Shown one piece after another: positions 18,901 through 26,259 of a stretch of 64,000 nt of DNA. Source of the DNA: Nocardia sienata NBRC 100364 (lineage in GTDB: Bacteria > Actinomycetota > Actinomycetes > Mycobacteriales > Mycobacteriaceae); the NCBI RefSeq assembly GCF_001613205.1, contig NZ_BDBX01000015.1:1-64000 (forward strand), in the 5' to 3' direction. Made by a program: the position numbers and the translations under genes. Numbering within the stretch: the first letter of the stretch is position 1; each line of letters begins with the position of its first letter. The notes below the pieces were generated by a model, which saw only the letters and a list, made by a program, of their open reading frames with translations, did not search any database and had not been told where the DNA came from.

Positions 18901-19279
18901 CGGTCACCGTGACCCGTAGCCCGCGCGCCGACGACTGGCCCGAACCGTCGGGAACCGTCTCCACCACAATGCCCTCGGCGGTGTTCAGCACCGGGCACGG
19001 CACGGTGAGGTCCAGCCGCAACGGCTGATAACTCACCAGCGGCGCCTCGACACTGGCCGCGCCGGCCTGCGGCCAGTCCAGGGCGGTACGGTCCTGGCGC
19101 ACCGGCAGCAGCGGCGCCGCGACAGCCAGCACGAACCCGAGTAGCCCGGATACCAGAGCCAGCAGGCGGATACGGTTCAACGCTCGAGGAGATCGGTCCG
19201 GTCGCACGGGGCTCGACTCTAATAGGCGCTGCGCAGCGGAGCTCACCCGCAGACCGCGCGCGGCCGGACGCAGCGGCAA
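15953..19279 (-). CDS. emb: Emb-family arabinosyltransferase (downstream copy)
   Basis: Large GT-C arabinosyltransferase of 1108 residues that adds arabinofuranose from decaprenylphosphoryl-arabinose to arabinan outside the membrane. The catalytic acidic pair is Asp285-Asp286 in GANTSDDGYILNMARVS, and Met292 occupies the place of EmbB Met306 known from ethambutol resistance. About a dozen hydrophobic helices follow up to residue ~660. The C-terminal half is a soluble carbohydrate-binding-like domain, including GGPLGWTEL and DWGRDWGSLERF, with a serine/threonine-rich low-complexity insertion around residues 780-830 (GGANSVESDTENKTTDTTG). The start is uncertain: TTG 19279 or an internal GTG. 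It begins 28 bp after aftA. I cannot decide between EmbA, EmbB and EmbC. Confidence 0.93.
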   Translation of the reverse strand: MPLRPAARGLRVSSAAQRLLESSPVRPDRSPRALNRIRLLALVSGLLGFVLAVAAPLLPVRQDRTALDWPQAGAASVEAPLVSYQPLRLDLTVPCPVLNTAEGIVVETVPDGSGQSSARGLRVTVTGDTLSVVLRDVPLLSAERAELGGCQALTVTSSAAVTTAELTGAARADGTPFRAEVNRDIRPQMVGVFTDLPQERLDGIRLHADIDSRFTSSPTPLKLAAIAGAVVCTVLALIALHLLDTTDGRRARRFLPAHWWRFRLADGAVLGVLVGWHIIGANTSDDGYILNMARVSDKAGYLANYYRWFGVPEAPFGWSYEVLAWMTRISESSPWMRLPTLLAGVVCWLVISREVLPRLGARVRGNRIALWTAGLVFLAFWLPYDNGLRPEPLIAAGALLTWCSIERAIATARLLPAAVAVLIAAFSLAAGPTGLICIAALIAGSRPVLQIIIARARGGASRAQALWRYASLVLPGLAAGTLVLVVIFADQTLSTVLEATRVRTAVGPNVAWFDERTRWDSLLMLSPDGSLARRFGVLLMLLCLLVCVLQVLRKGRIPGTSRGPSVRILGIVFASLLLMMFTPTKWTHHFGVYAGLAGSLAALAAVAVGTNGIRAPRNRALFAAAVLFLLAITFTGSNGWWYVSSYGVPWWDKAPLIAGKGLSTLFLGLAVLALLVALWLHYRAPYRSGPPSRSAQYASAPLTVAAALLVLFEIASLTKAAVGQYPAYSVAKSNVRALAGDPCGLADDVLVETNTADSLLLPYAGDPANGLISTDPEARTVGFTPDGVAQDLTADAEETTSGGANSVESDTENKTTDTTGAGTGGGTSVQAGINGSTVALPFGLDPARTPVLGSYRTGDQQQAKLTTGWYRLDLTDEMRADPAYRVLALTAAGRIKSVDADGVLTYGQDLTVEYGTRDADGTMTVLGSVTPLDIGPNPSWRNLRVPLDQLPREANAVRLVAVDNDITARQWLAVTPPRLPRLATLDTVVGHTDLVLLDWHVGLAFGCQRPFDHSRGVAEVPRWRILPDRVGSDASNAWQDHIGGGPLGWTELLLEADSVASYLSEDWGRDWGSLERFTPYRPDAVPAETTVTEENRGGASTDDPIKVS

Positions 19280-19307
19280 CCGGGCGGCCGACGCCGGGCG
19301 GTTTCGC

Positions 19308-21326
19308 TCAGCGGTTCACGACGACCAGGGTGAACGGGCCGATATCGGTCACCGTGAATCGCGGGTCGTCGAACAACGCCACGGGGAACGCGACGGTGTA
19401 ACGGCGGACGTTCGGATCATTGGGGTACACATCGGCGGCCAGCCGCAGGGTGTACTCGTCACCGCTGCGACGGAACAGGAAGGCGTCCGGCGCGCGCCAC
19501 GGCGCCGCGGCCAGCGCATCGAGAAGTTCGTCCGGTGTGTCCTTTTCGCTCCACTGCTCGATCGCCGCGGACCGATCCGCGTAATCGGCCAGTGGATTGG
19601 CGTAGTGCGAGGTCATGCTCTGGAAACCGAAGTACGGGTAGTAGGCGAGGAAGGTGGTGTCGCCGGTGAGTACCACCGTTTCCGAGGGTTCGCGGCCGGT
19701 CTGGGCGCGCAGTGCGTCGTCGATGTTGTGATAGTGCCGGACCGCGGACGGGTCGCGCTGGTCGGCCCGCCGGCCGTCCCCATCGGTATCGGTGTAGGCG
19801 GTGGTGATCTCGGGAGCCAGGACATGGGGAATGTCCTGGCAGTAGGCGAGCGCGCCGACTGTCGCCAGCACGATGACCACCCAGCGGAACCGCGCCGGTT
19901 CGTTGAGCGCCTGGTATACCGCCCGCGCACCCTCCACGAAACCGAACCCGCCCGCCGCCGCCAGCAGTACCAGCAGCACCGGTTCCAGCCGGAACGACAG
20001 CAGCGTGGACCCGGCCGCGGTGGCCAGCATCGACAGCAGCGACCACAGGTACACCGCGATCACGCCGAGACCGAGCGACTGGGCGCGCCGCGAGGAACTC
20101 GCGCGCATCACCAGCCAGATGGTTCCGATCAGGCACAGCGCGCCGAGCAGCGAGAAATGCGCCATCGGCAACGGCAGTTCGGATCCGGCCTCGGGCAGAT
20201 AGTGGAACGCGCCGCCGGACTGCAGTTTCGGCCGATCCAGCATCCGGGCCAGGAAGGGCAGGAAAACCGGTAGCGCGATCAGTGCGGCGATCACACCCAT
20301 CACGATCAGCCGCAGCAGCGGGGCGCCGATCGCCCGTCCGGCGCTACCGACCGGCGCGTGCGACGCGCCGGTATGCGCCGCGATCCGGCGCGGTGTCCGA
20401 GCGGCGTAACGCGCCCGCACATTGAATCCCGCGGCAACCACCGCCATGAGTACGACGGTGAATACGGCGAAGGCGAAATACAGCGTGTAGCAAGCGGCGG
20501 CGAATCCCAGGAACAACCCGGTACCCAGTACCGCACCCCAGCCGCCCGCGGTACGGCCGCCGGATTCCGAGTCGCCGCCGCCGGTCTTCGCCGCGCCACC
20601 GGTGAGCTCGGCGGGCCGATACAGCGCCCCCCAGGCCATCACCAGGACCGGCGGTAGCAGGATCGCGATCACCGCGCCGTACGCCTCGGGCGCCGCGTAG
20701 GTCACGGCGACGGCCGTCACCGCGCTGGTGACCCCCACCGCCCAATCCGCGCGGATCAGCTGGGTCCACAGCACCAGCGACACCACCGCGGCCACCGCGA
20801 TCGACCCGATCGCGTACGGCTTGAACACCTCCCAGCCGTCCATACCGAGCACATTCGCCACCCGGCCGCCGACCCAGAACCAGCCGGCCGGATAGAACGG
20901 CGGCAGATCGGCGTAGGTCATATCGCGCAACGCGGCGCTGTCGGTGAGCCGGGTCAGGTATTCGGTCCGGAACTCCTGGTCCACCGAGATCCCGAACAGG
21001 TACAGCTTGGTGGCCGCCAGCGGCATCCCGAGAGTGACCGTGACGAACGCCGAGATACCAGCCCAGGAAAGCGGTTTCGCGAGCCATCGGGAACGCCGCA
21101 GTCGCAGCAGGGCGATCGACCCCGCGATGAGCGCCGCGGCCCCCACCTGACCGACAGTGGTCAGCGCCCGCACGACATTGGAGGAGTTGAACGCGGGCCA
21201 CTGCACCAGGGAGAACGCGACCAGCCCGACGGCGACCACCACCACCGCGACCACCGTCGCGAGCACCGCCTCGCCGACTCCGGCCCCGACCTGACGCACC
21301 AACCGCGCGCCGCGACTCGTCGTCAT
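19308..21326 (-). CDS. aftA: Galactofuranan arabinofuranosyltransferase
   Basis: GT-C enzyme that places the first arabinofuranose residues on the galactan, priming arabinan synthesis. Recognisable AftA features are the loop LYLFGISVDQEFRTEYLTRL with its acidic residue after the first helices, then YADLPPFYPAGWFWVGGR, around ten membrane segments, and a C-terminal extracytoplasmic domain starting near DIPHVLAPEITTAYTD. ATG 21326 is preferred because GGAGG stands 11 nt upstream, giving 672 residues; a longer frame begins at 21356. In M. tuberculosis aftA precedes embC-embA-embB. Here it lies between two emb genes, with vapBC on its upstream side. Confidence 0.93.
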   Translation of the reverse strand: MTTSRGARLVRQVGAGVGEAVLATVVAVVVVAVGLVAFSLVQWPAFNSSNVVRALTTVGQVGAAALIAGSIALLRLRRSRWLAKPLSWAGISAFVTVTLGMPLAATKLYLFGISVDQEFRTEYLTRLTDSAALRDMTYADLPPFYPAGWFWVGGRVANVLGMDGWEVFKPYAIGSIAVAAVVSLVLWTQLIRADWAVGVTSAVTAVAVTYAAPEAYGAVIAILLPPVLVMAWGALYRPAELTGGAAKTGGGDSESGGRTAGGWGAVLGTGLFLGFAAACYTLYFAFAVFTVVLMAVVAAGFNVRARYAARTPRRIAAHTGASHAPVGSAGRAIGAPLLRLIVMGVIAALIALPVFLPFLARMLDRPKLQSGGAFHYLPEAGSELPLPMAHFSLLGALCLIGTIWLVMRASSSRRAQSLGLGVIAVYLWSLLSMLATAAGSTLLSFRLEPVLLVLLAAAGGFGFVEGARAVYQALNEPARFRWVVIVLATVGALAYCQDIPHVLAPEITTAYTDTDGDGRRADQRDPSAVRHYHNIDDALRAQTGREPSETVVLTGDTTFLAYYPYFGFQSMTSHYANPLADYADRSAAIEQWSEKDTPDELLDALAAAPWRAPDAFLFRRSGDEYTLRLAADVYPNDPNVRRYTVAFPVALFDDPRFTVTDIGPFTLVVVNR

Positions 21327-21457
21327 CGGCGTACTTACCTCCGGCTCCCGATCCACCTACTGGGCGTCGGTCAGCCTAGTGCAGGGTCGCCACCCGGCCC
21401 GCGTGCACACAGAACGTGCCCCGACGCGGTGAACCGACGGCGTCGAGGGCAATGGGC

Positions 21458-21886
21458 TCAGCGGCCGGGATCGATCGGACCATCGTGCACATTGAGCTGC
21501 TGGAGTTCTACCGAGAGTCGAGCGGCAGTGACGAAGTCCGCGTCGTCGTGCACAATCACCAACCCATGGTGTGCGGCAGTTGCGCAGACCAGCAGATCTA
21601 CCGCGGACAGGCAGCGGTGGTTCCCCCGCTCGGCGGCGTAGTACTGCAACTTGCCTATCCATTGACCTGCCGACTTCGGAACGGTGACCTCGGGATACAG
21701 CTCCTCGTACATACGGCAGAAGGTCGTGTATTCCTTCAGATTGCGCGCCGACTTCAAGAATTCGGCGCGCTGCGGGTAGCAGGACCGGAATTCGCCTTCG
21801 GCGGCCGCTGGGAGCCAGCGGTCCACCAGCGCCGGGTTCCTGAGAAACCGCCACATAGCCGAGGAGTCCACAAGATAACCGATCAC
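21458..21886 (-). CDS. vapC: PIN-domain ribonuclease toxin of a VapBC module
   Basis: A 142-residue PIN-domain protein. The four conserved acidic positions of VapC nucleases are visible: Asp7 (YLVDSSA), Glu42 (RAEFL), Asp97 (SAVDLLVCATA) and Asp115 (VHDDADF). Such toxins cleave RNA, often tRNA or rRNA, when not bound by their antitoxin. The start overlaps the antitoxin stop by 4 bp, the usual layout. The target cannot be predicted. The sampled GC content is somewhat below that of the flanking emb and aftA genes, consistent with a mobile module. All catalytic residues are present, so it is probably functional. Confidence 0.9.
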   Translation of the reverse strand: MIGYLVDSSAMWRFLRNPALVDRWLPAAAEGEFRSCYPQRAEFLKSARNLKEYTTFCRMYEELYPEVTVPKSAGQWIGKLQYYAAERGNHRCLSAVDLLVCATAAHHGLVIVHDDADFVTAARLSVELQQLNVHDGPIDPGR

Positions 21887-22107
21887 CCGCCGAAAGCCTT
21901 CTTCTCGGCCGCGTGGGCTGCCTCGGCTCCCTCGATATCCCAGTCCCGCGCAAGTTCGAAGTAGCGTTGGAACGCTTCTGCGCGAGACCGGCGCTGGTTG
22001 TACTCACGCAGAGCTTCCGCGACCGCTGCCGTCTTGGTCTTGTGGCCACCCAGCTTCTTCGCGGTCTCCAGTTCCTCGTCGTCGATCTCGATGTGGGTTA
22101 GCGACAC
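21883..22107 (-). CDS. vapB: VapB-type antitoxin
   Basis: A 74-residue antitoxin. The N-terminal part (LTHIEIDDEELETAKKLGGHKTKTAAVAEALREY) fits a ribbon-helix-helix-like VapB DNA-binding domain, and the C-terminal tail (ELARDWDIEGAEAAHAAE) would cover the toxin active site. The GTG start at 22107 has an excellent AGGAGG 5 nt upstream. VapB proteins normally repress their own operon together with VapC, and a palindromic candidate operator lies just upstream. The stop overlaps vapC. Confidence 0.88.
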   Translation of the reverse strand: MSLTHIEIDDEELETAKKLGGHKTKTAAVAEALREYNQRRSRAEAFQRYFELARDWDIEGAEAAHAAEKKAFGG

Positions 22108-22117
22108 AGCAACCTCC

Positions 22118-22155
22118 TGTACAAAATACGACGACCGGACACCAGAAATTGTACA
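22118..22155 (-). promoter_or_regulatory. Candidate vapBC promoter/operator palindrome
   Basis: TGTACAA at 22118-22124 and TTGTACA at 22149-22155 form a 7-bp inverted repeat 24 bp apart. On the minus strand a TATTTT hexamer just before the AGGAGG ribosome binding site could be the -10 box. Placement fits autoregulation by VapB, but binding is inferred. Confidence 0.5.
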
Positions 22156-22174
22156 TTCCGGTGCCCGGTCGTCG
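22129..22174 (-). terminator. Hairpin downstream of the upstream emb gene
   Basis: Arms 22129-22143 and 22160-22174 pair over 15 bp with one mismatch and a 16-nt loop, 15 bp after the emb stop. It would end the emb transcript just before vapB. The candidate vapBC operator arms lie around and inside it. Confidence 0.6.
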
Positions 22175-22188
22175 CAGTCGTCAGCAGA

Positions 22189-25100
22189 TCAGAAAACCCG
22201 CAGCTTGCCCGGATCCCACAACCCGTTGCGGGTCTCGGTACCCGTCGCCAGTTCCGCCGGTACCGCGTCGTAGTACTGGTCGTAGCGTTCCAGCGTGCCC
22301 CAGTCCCGGCCCCAGTCGTTCTTCAGGTAGGTCGGGATAGTGGTCGACTTCGCCAGCATCTGGGAGAACCCGAGCGGACCGCCGAACTCCTGGGCCTGCC
22401 AGGTGTTCGTGGAGCTCACCGCGAGCGGGCGGTCCGGCAGGATGCGGAACTTCGGTACCTCGGCGACCCCGTTCACGTGCCGGAACGGGCGCTGACACGG
22501 GAACTGCAGGCCGACCGCCCAGTCGAGCAGGATCGGCTGCTGCGAACCGAGGTAGTCGTTGGCCGATTCCAGTTTCGGTACCCGCGGCGGGGTGAACGCC
22601 AGCCACTGGTCGCCGATGAGGATCGGATCGTTGGCGACTACCCGAACCGCGTCGGCCTCGGGGGCGATCTCGTCCAGCGGCACCCGCAGGTTGCGCCAGG
22701 ACGGGAAGGGGCCGATATCGCGGGGCAGGTAGGTACCGAGCGGGGTGACCGAACCGTCGGCCTGCCGTTTGCCGTAGTCGACGGTCAGCGACTGGCCGTA
22801 CTGCATGGCGCCGGTGTCGTCGTAGGACAGGATGCGACCGGCCGCGGTGATCACCACCAGCGGATGGTCGGGCGAGCGTTCGGGCAGTTCGTACCAGCTC
22901 GACGAGACGAACGCGGGCTGCTGCACACCCTCCTGGTAGCTGCCCAGGATGGGAGTGGTGGCCGGGTCCAGACCGAAGGGCAGGGCCACAGTACTGCCGT
23001 TGACCCCCTGCGCGCCCTGACCGCCGCCGGTGCCGGCGTTCTGCCCCTCGGCGAACGCGGCGCCCACGGATTGACTGGAGGTGTTGCCGGTACCGGGTTT
23101 CACCTCGACCGCGTCGGCGGACAGATCGTCGGGGACGCCGTTGGGATCGAAACCGACCGGGTCCACCCCGGCCAGCGGATCGTTCGGGTTGGTGGGCGGG
23201 TTCGCCGGATCGATGATCGGGTTCAGCCGCCCGGCGTTCGCGTTCGATTCGACCAGGACATCGTTGGCCAGACCGCAACTCTGCCCGCTCAGCGCGTCGA
23301 TATTGCCGCGGGCCAGCGAATACCCCGGGTACTGCGAGTAGGCGCCCTTGGCCAGGGAGAGCACCTCGAACAGCACCATGGCCGCGGCCACCAGCGTGAG
23401 TGGGATCGCCGCGAACTTGCGGATCCGGCGGCCCCGGGCGGTGCGCGTGGAGTTCGGCGGTTTGGCGTAACCCTCACGCAGCGTGTGCCAGCCGACGAGC
23501 AGCAGGGCCGCGGCGAAGAGCACCAGCAGCACGGTGTTGGAGGAGATACCGGCCAGCACCACCCGCTTGTCGAACCAGGGCACCCCGTAACTGGACACGT
23601 ACCAGTAGCCGTTGATCCCGGAGAACGCCAGGGCAAGCGTGAAGAGCAAACCGGCCAGGAAGATCGCCCGGTTCTTGTGCGCCCGCAGCGCCGAGGCCGA
23701 TACCGCGACGGCGGTCACCGCGGCCAGCGATCCCGCGATTCCGGCATAGGCGCCGAAATGGTGGGTCCACTTGGTCGGGTTGAACATCATGAAGAAGATC
23801 GTGCCGAACACCACACCCATCAACCGCCAGGTCGGTGCCGCGGCGATACCCGGCACCCGGCGCCGGCGCAGCAGCACCAGCATGGTGGTGAACAGGCACA
23901 GCAGCATGACCAGGAAGGCGAAGCGGCGCGACAACGACCCATCGACGGTCTCGACGAACAGGTAGTAATACCGCAGGTAGTCCTCGTACCAGGCCAGGTT
24001 GGGTCCGGCCAGCTGCCGGACCCGGTTCGCCTCCTGGATACCGGCGAAGGTCTGGTCGCCGTAGACCACGGTGAGCACCAGGAATCCGGCGGCGGCCAGC
24101 GGCGCCAGCAGCGCGACCGTGCCGTGTTCCCGGTGCCGCCGTACGACGATGCGGGTGAGGGGGCGGATACCGGCCAGCAGCGCGGCCACACACATCAGGC
24201 CGGTCGGCGCGGCGGCGAGCGTGAACGCCGCGACCACCACCGCCACCGCGGCCGGCAGCAACCGCGCGGTCGCGATGGCGCGCTCGATGGAAACCCAGGT
24301 GAGCAGTGCGCCGAGGGCGACGATCGGCTCCGACCGCAGACCGTTGTCGTAGGGCAGCCAGAACGCCAGGAAGACCAGCCCGCCGGTCCACAGCGGAACA
24401 CTGCCGAACCAGGCGCGCCCGCGGGCGCCGCGCAGGCCGTTGCCCAGCCGCGGCACCACCTCGCGACTGATCAGCATCCAGCACAGGATCCCGCAGGCCA
24501 GCGCGGGCAGGCGGACCCAGGGGCTGGCCGTGGAGACCTCGGCGAACAGCTGGATCACGTAGTAGTACCAGCCGAACGGCGCCTCGGGTACGCCGTACCA
24601 GCGGAAGTAGTTGGCCATATAGCCCGCGTCCGGCGCCACCCGGACCATGCTCAGGATGTACCCGTCGTCGGAGGTGTTGGCGCCGAGGAAGTGCCAGATC
24701 AGCAGCGTGCCGATGACACCGCCGTCGGCGAGGGTGGGCTTGAGCCAGTGTGCCGGCAGGAAACGCCGGTGGCCGCGCCTGTCACTGGTGTCCAGTCGCG
24801 CCAGTGCCACCAGCGAAAGCACCGTGCACAGCACCGCGGCGACCATCGCGACGAGTTTGATCCAGGTGGGGCTGGAGCTGAACCGGGTGTCGATCGTGGA
24901 TTCCAGGTTCAGCCCGGCCGGGATACCGCCGGTCATATCGGTGAACACACCGACCAGCTGCGGACGCAGATCACCGACCAGCCGGCCCGCGTTGGGTTCG
25001 CCGTTCTCCATGGTGAGCCCGACGAAGGCCGCGCTGGTGGCTTCGATGTCGGAGCGGATGGTGATGGCCGAGCAGTTCGCCATCGCCGCCCGGTCGGCGC

Positions 25101-25506
25101 TCGCCACGACCGCATTGCGGTCCACCACGTCCACCGAGGTCTCCGAAACCCGGACGAACAATGCCTCCAGCGCCGCGCGGTCGCCCTGCGGGGGTGCGGT
25201 GGCCAGCAGCATGCCGCCCTGCGGGGGCAGCTGGTTCACCGCCGCGCACGGGATGGTCGCGGTGAGGTCGATCGGCACCTGCGACATCAGCGGCGCCTGC
25301 ACATTGGCCAGGCTGTCGTGCTGCGGCCAGCTCAGCGTCGCCGTGGTCTGGGTGACCGGCAGAAAGGGTGTGGCGATCGCGAACAGCGCCCCCAGCACAC
25401 CGGTGATGATCGCGACGAGACGCGCGATCCGGAAATCCTGCGGCGCGACCTTCGGCTCCGGCTCCGGTGGCGTCTTCGTCAGTACTGCGGTGGCGACTTC
25501 TGGCAC
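22189..25506 (-). CDS. emb: Emb-family arabinosyltransferase (upstream copy)
   Basis: Second GT-C arabinosyltransferase, 1105 residues with a GTG start. The N-terminal helix (IARLVAIITGVLGALFAIATPFLPV) leads to an extracytoplasmic domain and then Asp280-Asp281 in GANTSDDGYILSMVRVA; Met287 matches the EmbB Met306 position. A dozen membrane helices and a C-terminal carbohydrate-binding-like domain (FGGPLGFSQML, DWGRDWGTLERYDQYY) follow. The ending AELATGTETRNGLWDPGKLRVF is longer than in the other copy. The two paralogues are clearly diverged along their length. In transcription order it comes first, then vapBC, aftA and the second emb. I do not assign A, B or C. Confidence 0.93.
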   Translation of the reverse strand: MPEVATAVLTKTPPEPEPKVAPQDFRIARLVAIITGVLGALFAIATPFLPVTQTTATLSWPQHDSLANVQAPLMSQVPIDLTATIPCAAVNQLPPQGGMLLATAPPQGDRAALEALFVRVSETSVDVVDRNAVVASADRAAMANCSAITIRSDIEATSAAFVGLTMENGEPNAGRLVGDLRPQLVGVFTDMTGGIPAGLNLESTIDTRFSSSPTWIKLVAMVAAVLCTVLSLVALARLDTSDRRGHRRFLPAHWLKPTLADGGVIGTLLIWHFLGANTSDDGYILSMVRVAPDAGYMANYFRWYGVPEAPFGWYYYVIQLFAEVSTASPWVRLPALACGILCWMLISREVVPRLGNGLRGARGRAWFGSVPLWTGGLVFLAFWLPYDNGLRSEPIVALGALLTWVSIERAIATARLLPAAVAVVVAAFTLAAAPTGLMCVAALLAGIRPLTRIVVRRHREHGTVALLAPLAAAGFLVLTVVYGDQTFAGIQEANRVRQLAGPNLAWYEDYLRYYYLFVETVDGSLSRRFAFLVMLLCLFTTMLVLLRRRRVPGIAAAPTWRLMGVVFGTIFFMMFNPTKWTHHFGAYAGIAGSLAAVTAVAVSASALRAHKNRAIFLAGLLFTLALAFSGINGYWYVSSYGVPWFDKRVVLAGISSNTVLLVLFAAALLLVGWHTLREGYAKPPNSTRTARGRRIRKFAAIPLTLVAAAMVLFEVLSLAKGAYSQYPGYSLARGNIDALSGQSCGLANDVLVESNANAGRLNPIIDPANPPTNPNDPLAGVDPVGFDPNGVPDDLSADAVEVKPGTGNTSSQSVGAAFAEGQNAGTGGGQGAQGVNGSTVALPFGLDPATTPILGSYQEGVQQPAFVSSSWYELPERSPDHPLVVITAAGRILSYDDTGAMQYGQSLTVDYGKRQADGSVTPLGTYLPRDIGPFPSWRNLRVPLDEIAPEADAVRVVANDPILIGDQWLAFTPPRVPKLESANDYLGSQQPILLDWAVGLQFPCQRPFRHVNGVAEVPKFRILPDRPLAVSSTNTWQAQEFGGPLGFSQMLAKSTTIPTYLKNDWGRDWGTLERYDQYYDAVPAELATGTETRNGLWDPGKLRVF

Positions 25507-25699
25507 GCTGGCATGCTACTTGGGCGCGGCGCGCAAGGTCCGGTGGTGCCCCGGCGCGTACCCGATCCGAGTGGAAACACACCCGGCATTCGAGGCATAC
25601 AAACCACCCGGACGGGGTAAAGACGGGCGGCTGGCACAATCGGCCGGGAAACACCCCCTTAAGCGCGGGGTCGAGCGGCGGTAATGGAAAGGTAGAGGC

Positions 25700-26200
25700 A
25701 TGACCAAGGTGAATCTCGAGACGAACTACGGAACCATCGGCCTCCAACTGGACGAGGCGAAGGCGCCGGACACCGTCCGCAACTTCGTCGAATACGTCAA
25801 GTCGGGACACTATGACGGCACGATCTTCCATCGCGTTATCCCGGGTTTCATGATCCAGGGCGGTGGTTTCGACGGCCAGATGCAGCAGAAGCCCACGCAG
25901 GCGCCGATTCAGAACGAGGCGGCCAACGGCCTGAAGAACAACAAGTACACGGTCGCCATGGCACGTACCAACGATCCGCACTCGGCGACCGCGCAGTTCT
26001 TCATCAATGTCGCCGACAACGAGTTCCTCAATCACACCCAGCCGGCGGGCCAGGGCTGGGGCTACGCCGTCTTCGGCGAGGTCACCGAAGGCACCGATGT
26101 GGTCGACAAGATCGCGGGTGTGTCCACCTCGTCGCAGGGCATGCACCAGGACGTACCGGTGGAGAACGTGGTCATCGAATCCGCGGCCATCACCGGCTGA
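25700..26200 (+). CDS. ppiB: Peptidyl-prolyl cis-trans isomerase, PpiB-type cyclophilin
   Basis: A 166-residue cyclophilin without signal peptide that speeds proline isomerisation in cytoplasmic protein folding. The active-site residues are in [33 protein letters not shown] and [13 protein letters not shown]. Sequence and length read much like the E. coli PpiB protein ([25 protein letters not shown]), rather than the longer actinobacterial PpiA and PpiB forms. A GGTAGAGG site precedes ATG 25700. It is isolated between emb and accD4 and ends at a perfect hairpin. Transfer from a proteobacterium is possible. Confidence 0.93.
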   Translation: MTKVNLETNYGTIGLQLDEAKAPDTVRNFVEYVKSGHYDGTIFHRVIPGFMIQGGGFDGQMQQKPTQAPIQNEAANGLKNNKYTVAMARTNDPHSATAQFFINVADNEFLNHTQPAGQGWGYAVFGEVTEGTDVVDKIAGVSTSSQGMHQDVPVENVVIESAAITG

Positions 26201-26217
26201 TCCGAATCGGTTTGTGA

Positions 26218-26252
26218 CGGTTCGGGTTGTTCCCTCGGAACAACCCGAACCG
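26218..26252. terminator. Perfect 16-bp bidirectional hairpin
   Basis: Arms 26218-26233 and 26237-26252 are perfectly complementary with a 3-nt loop. The hairpin sits between convergent ppiB and accD4, 8 bp from the accD4 stop. Confidence 0.85.
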
Positions 26253-26259
26253 CGAGCGG

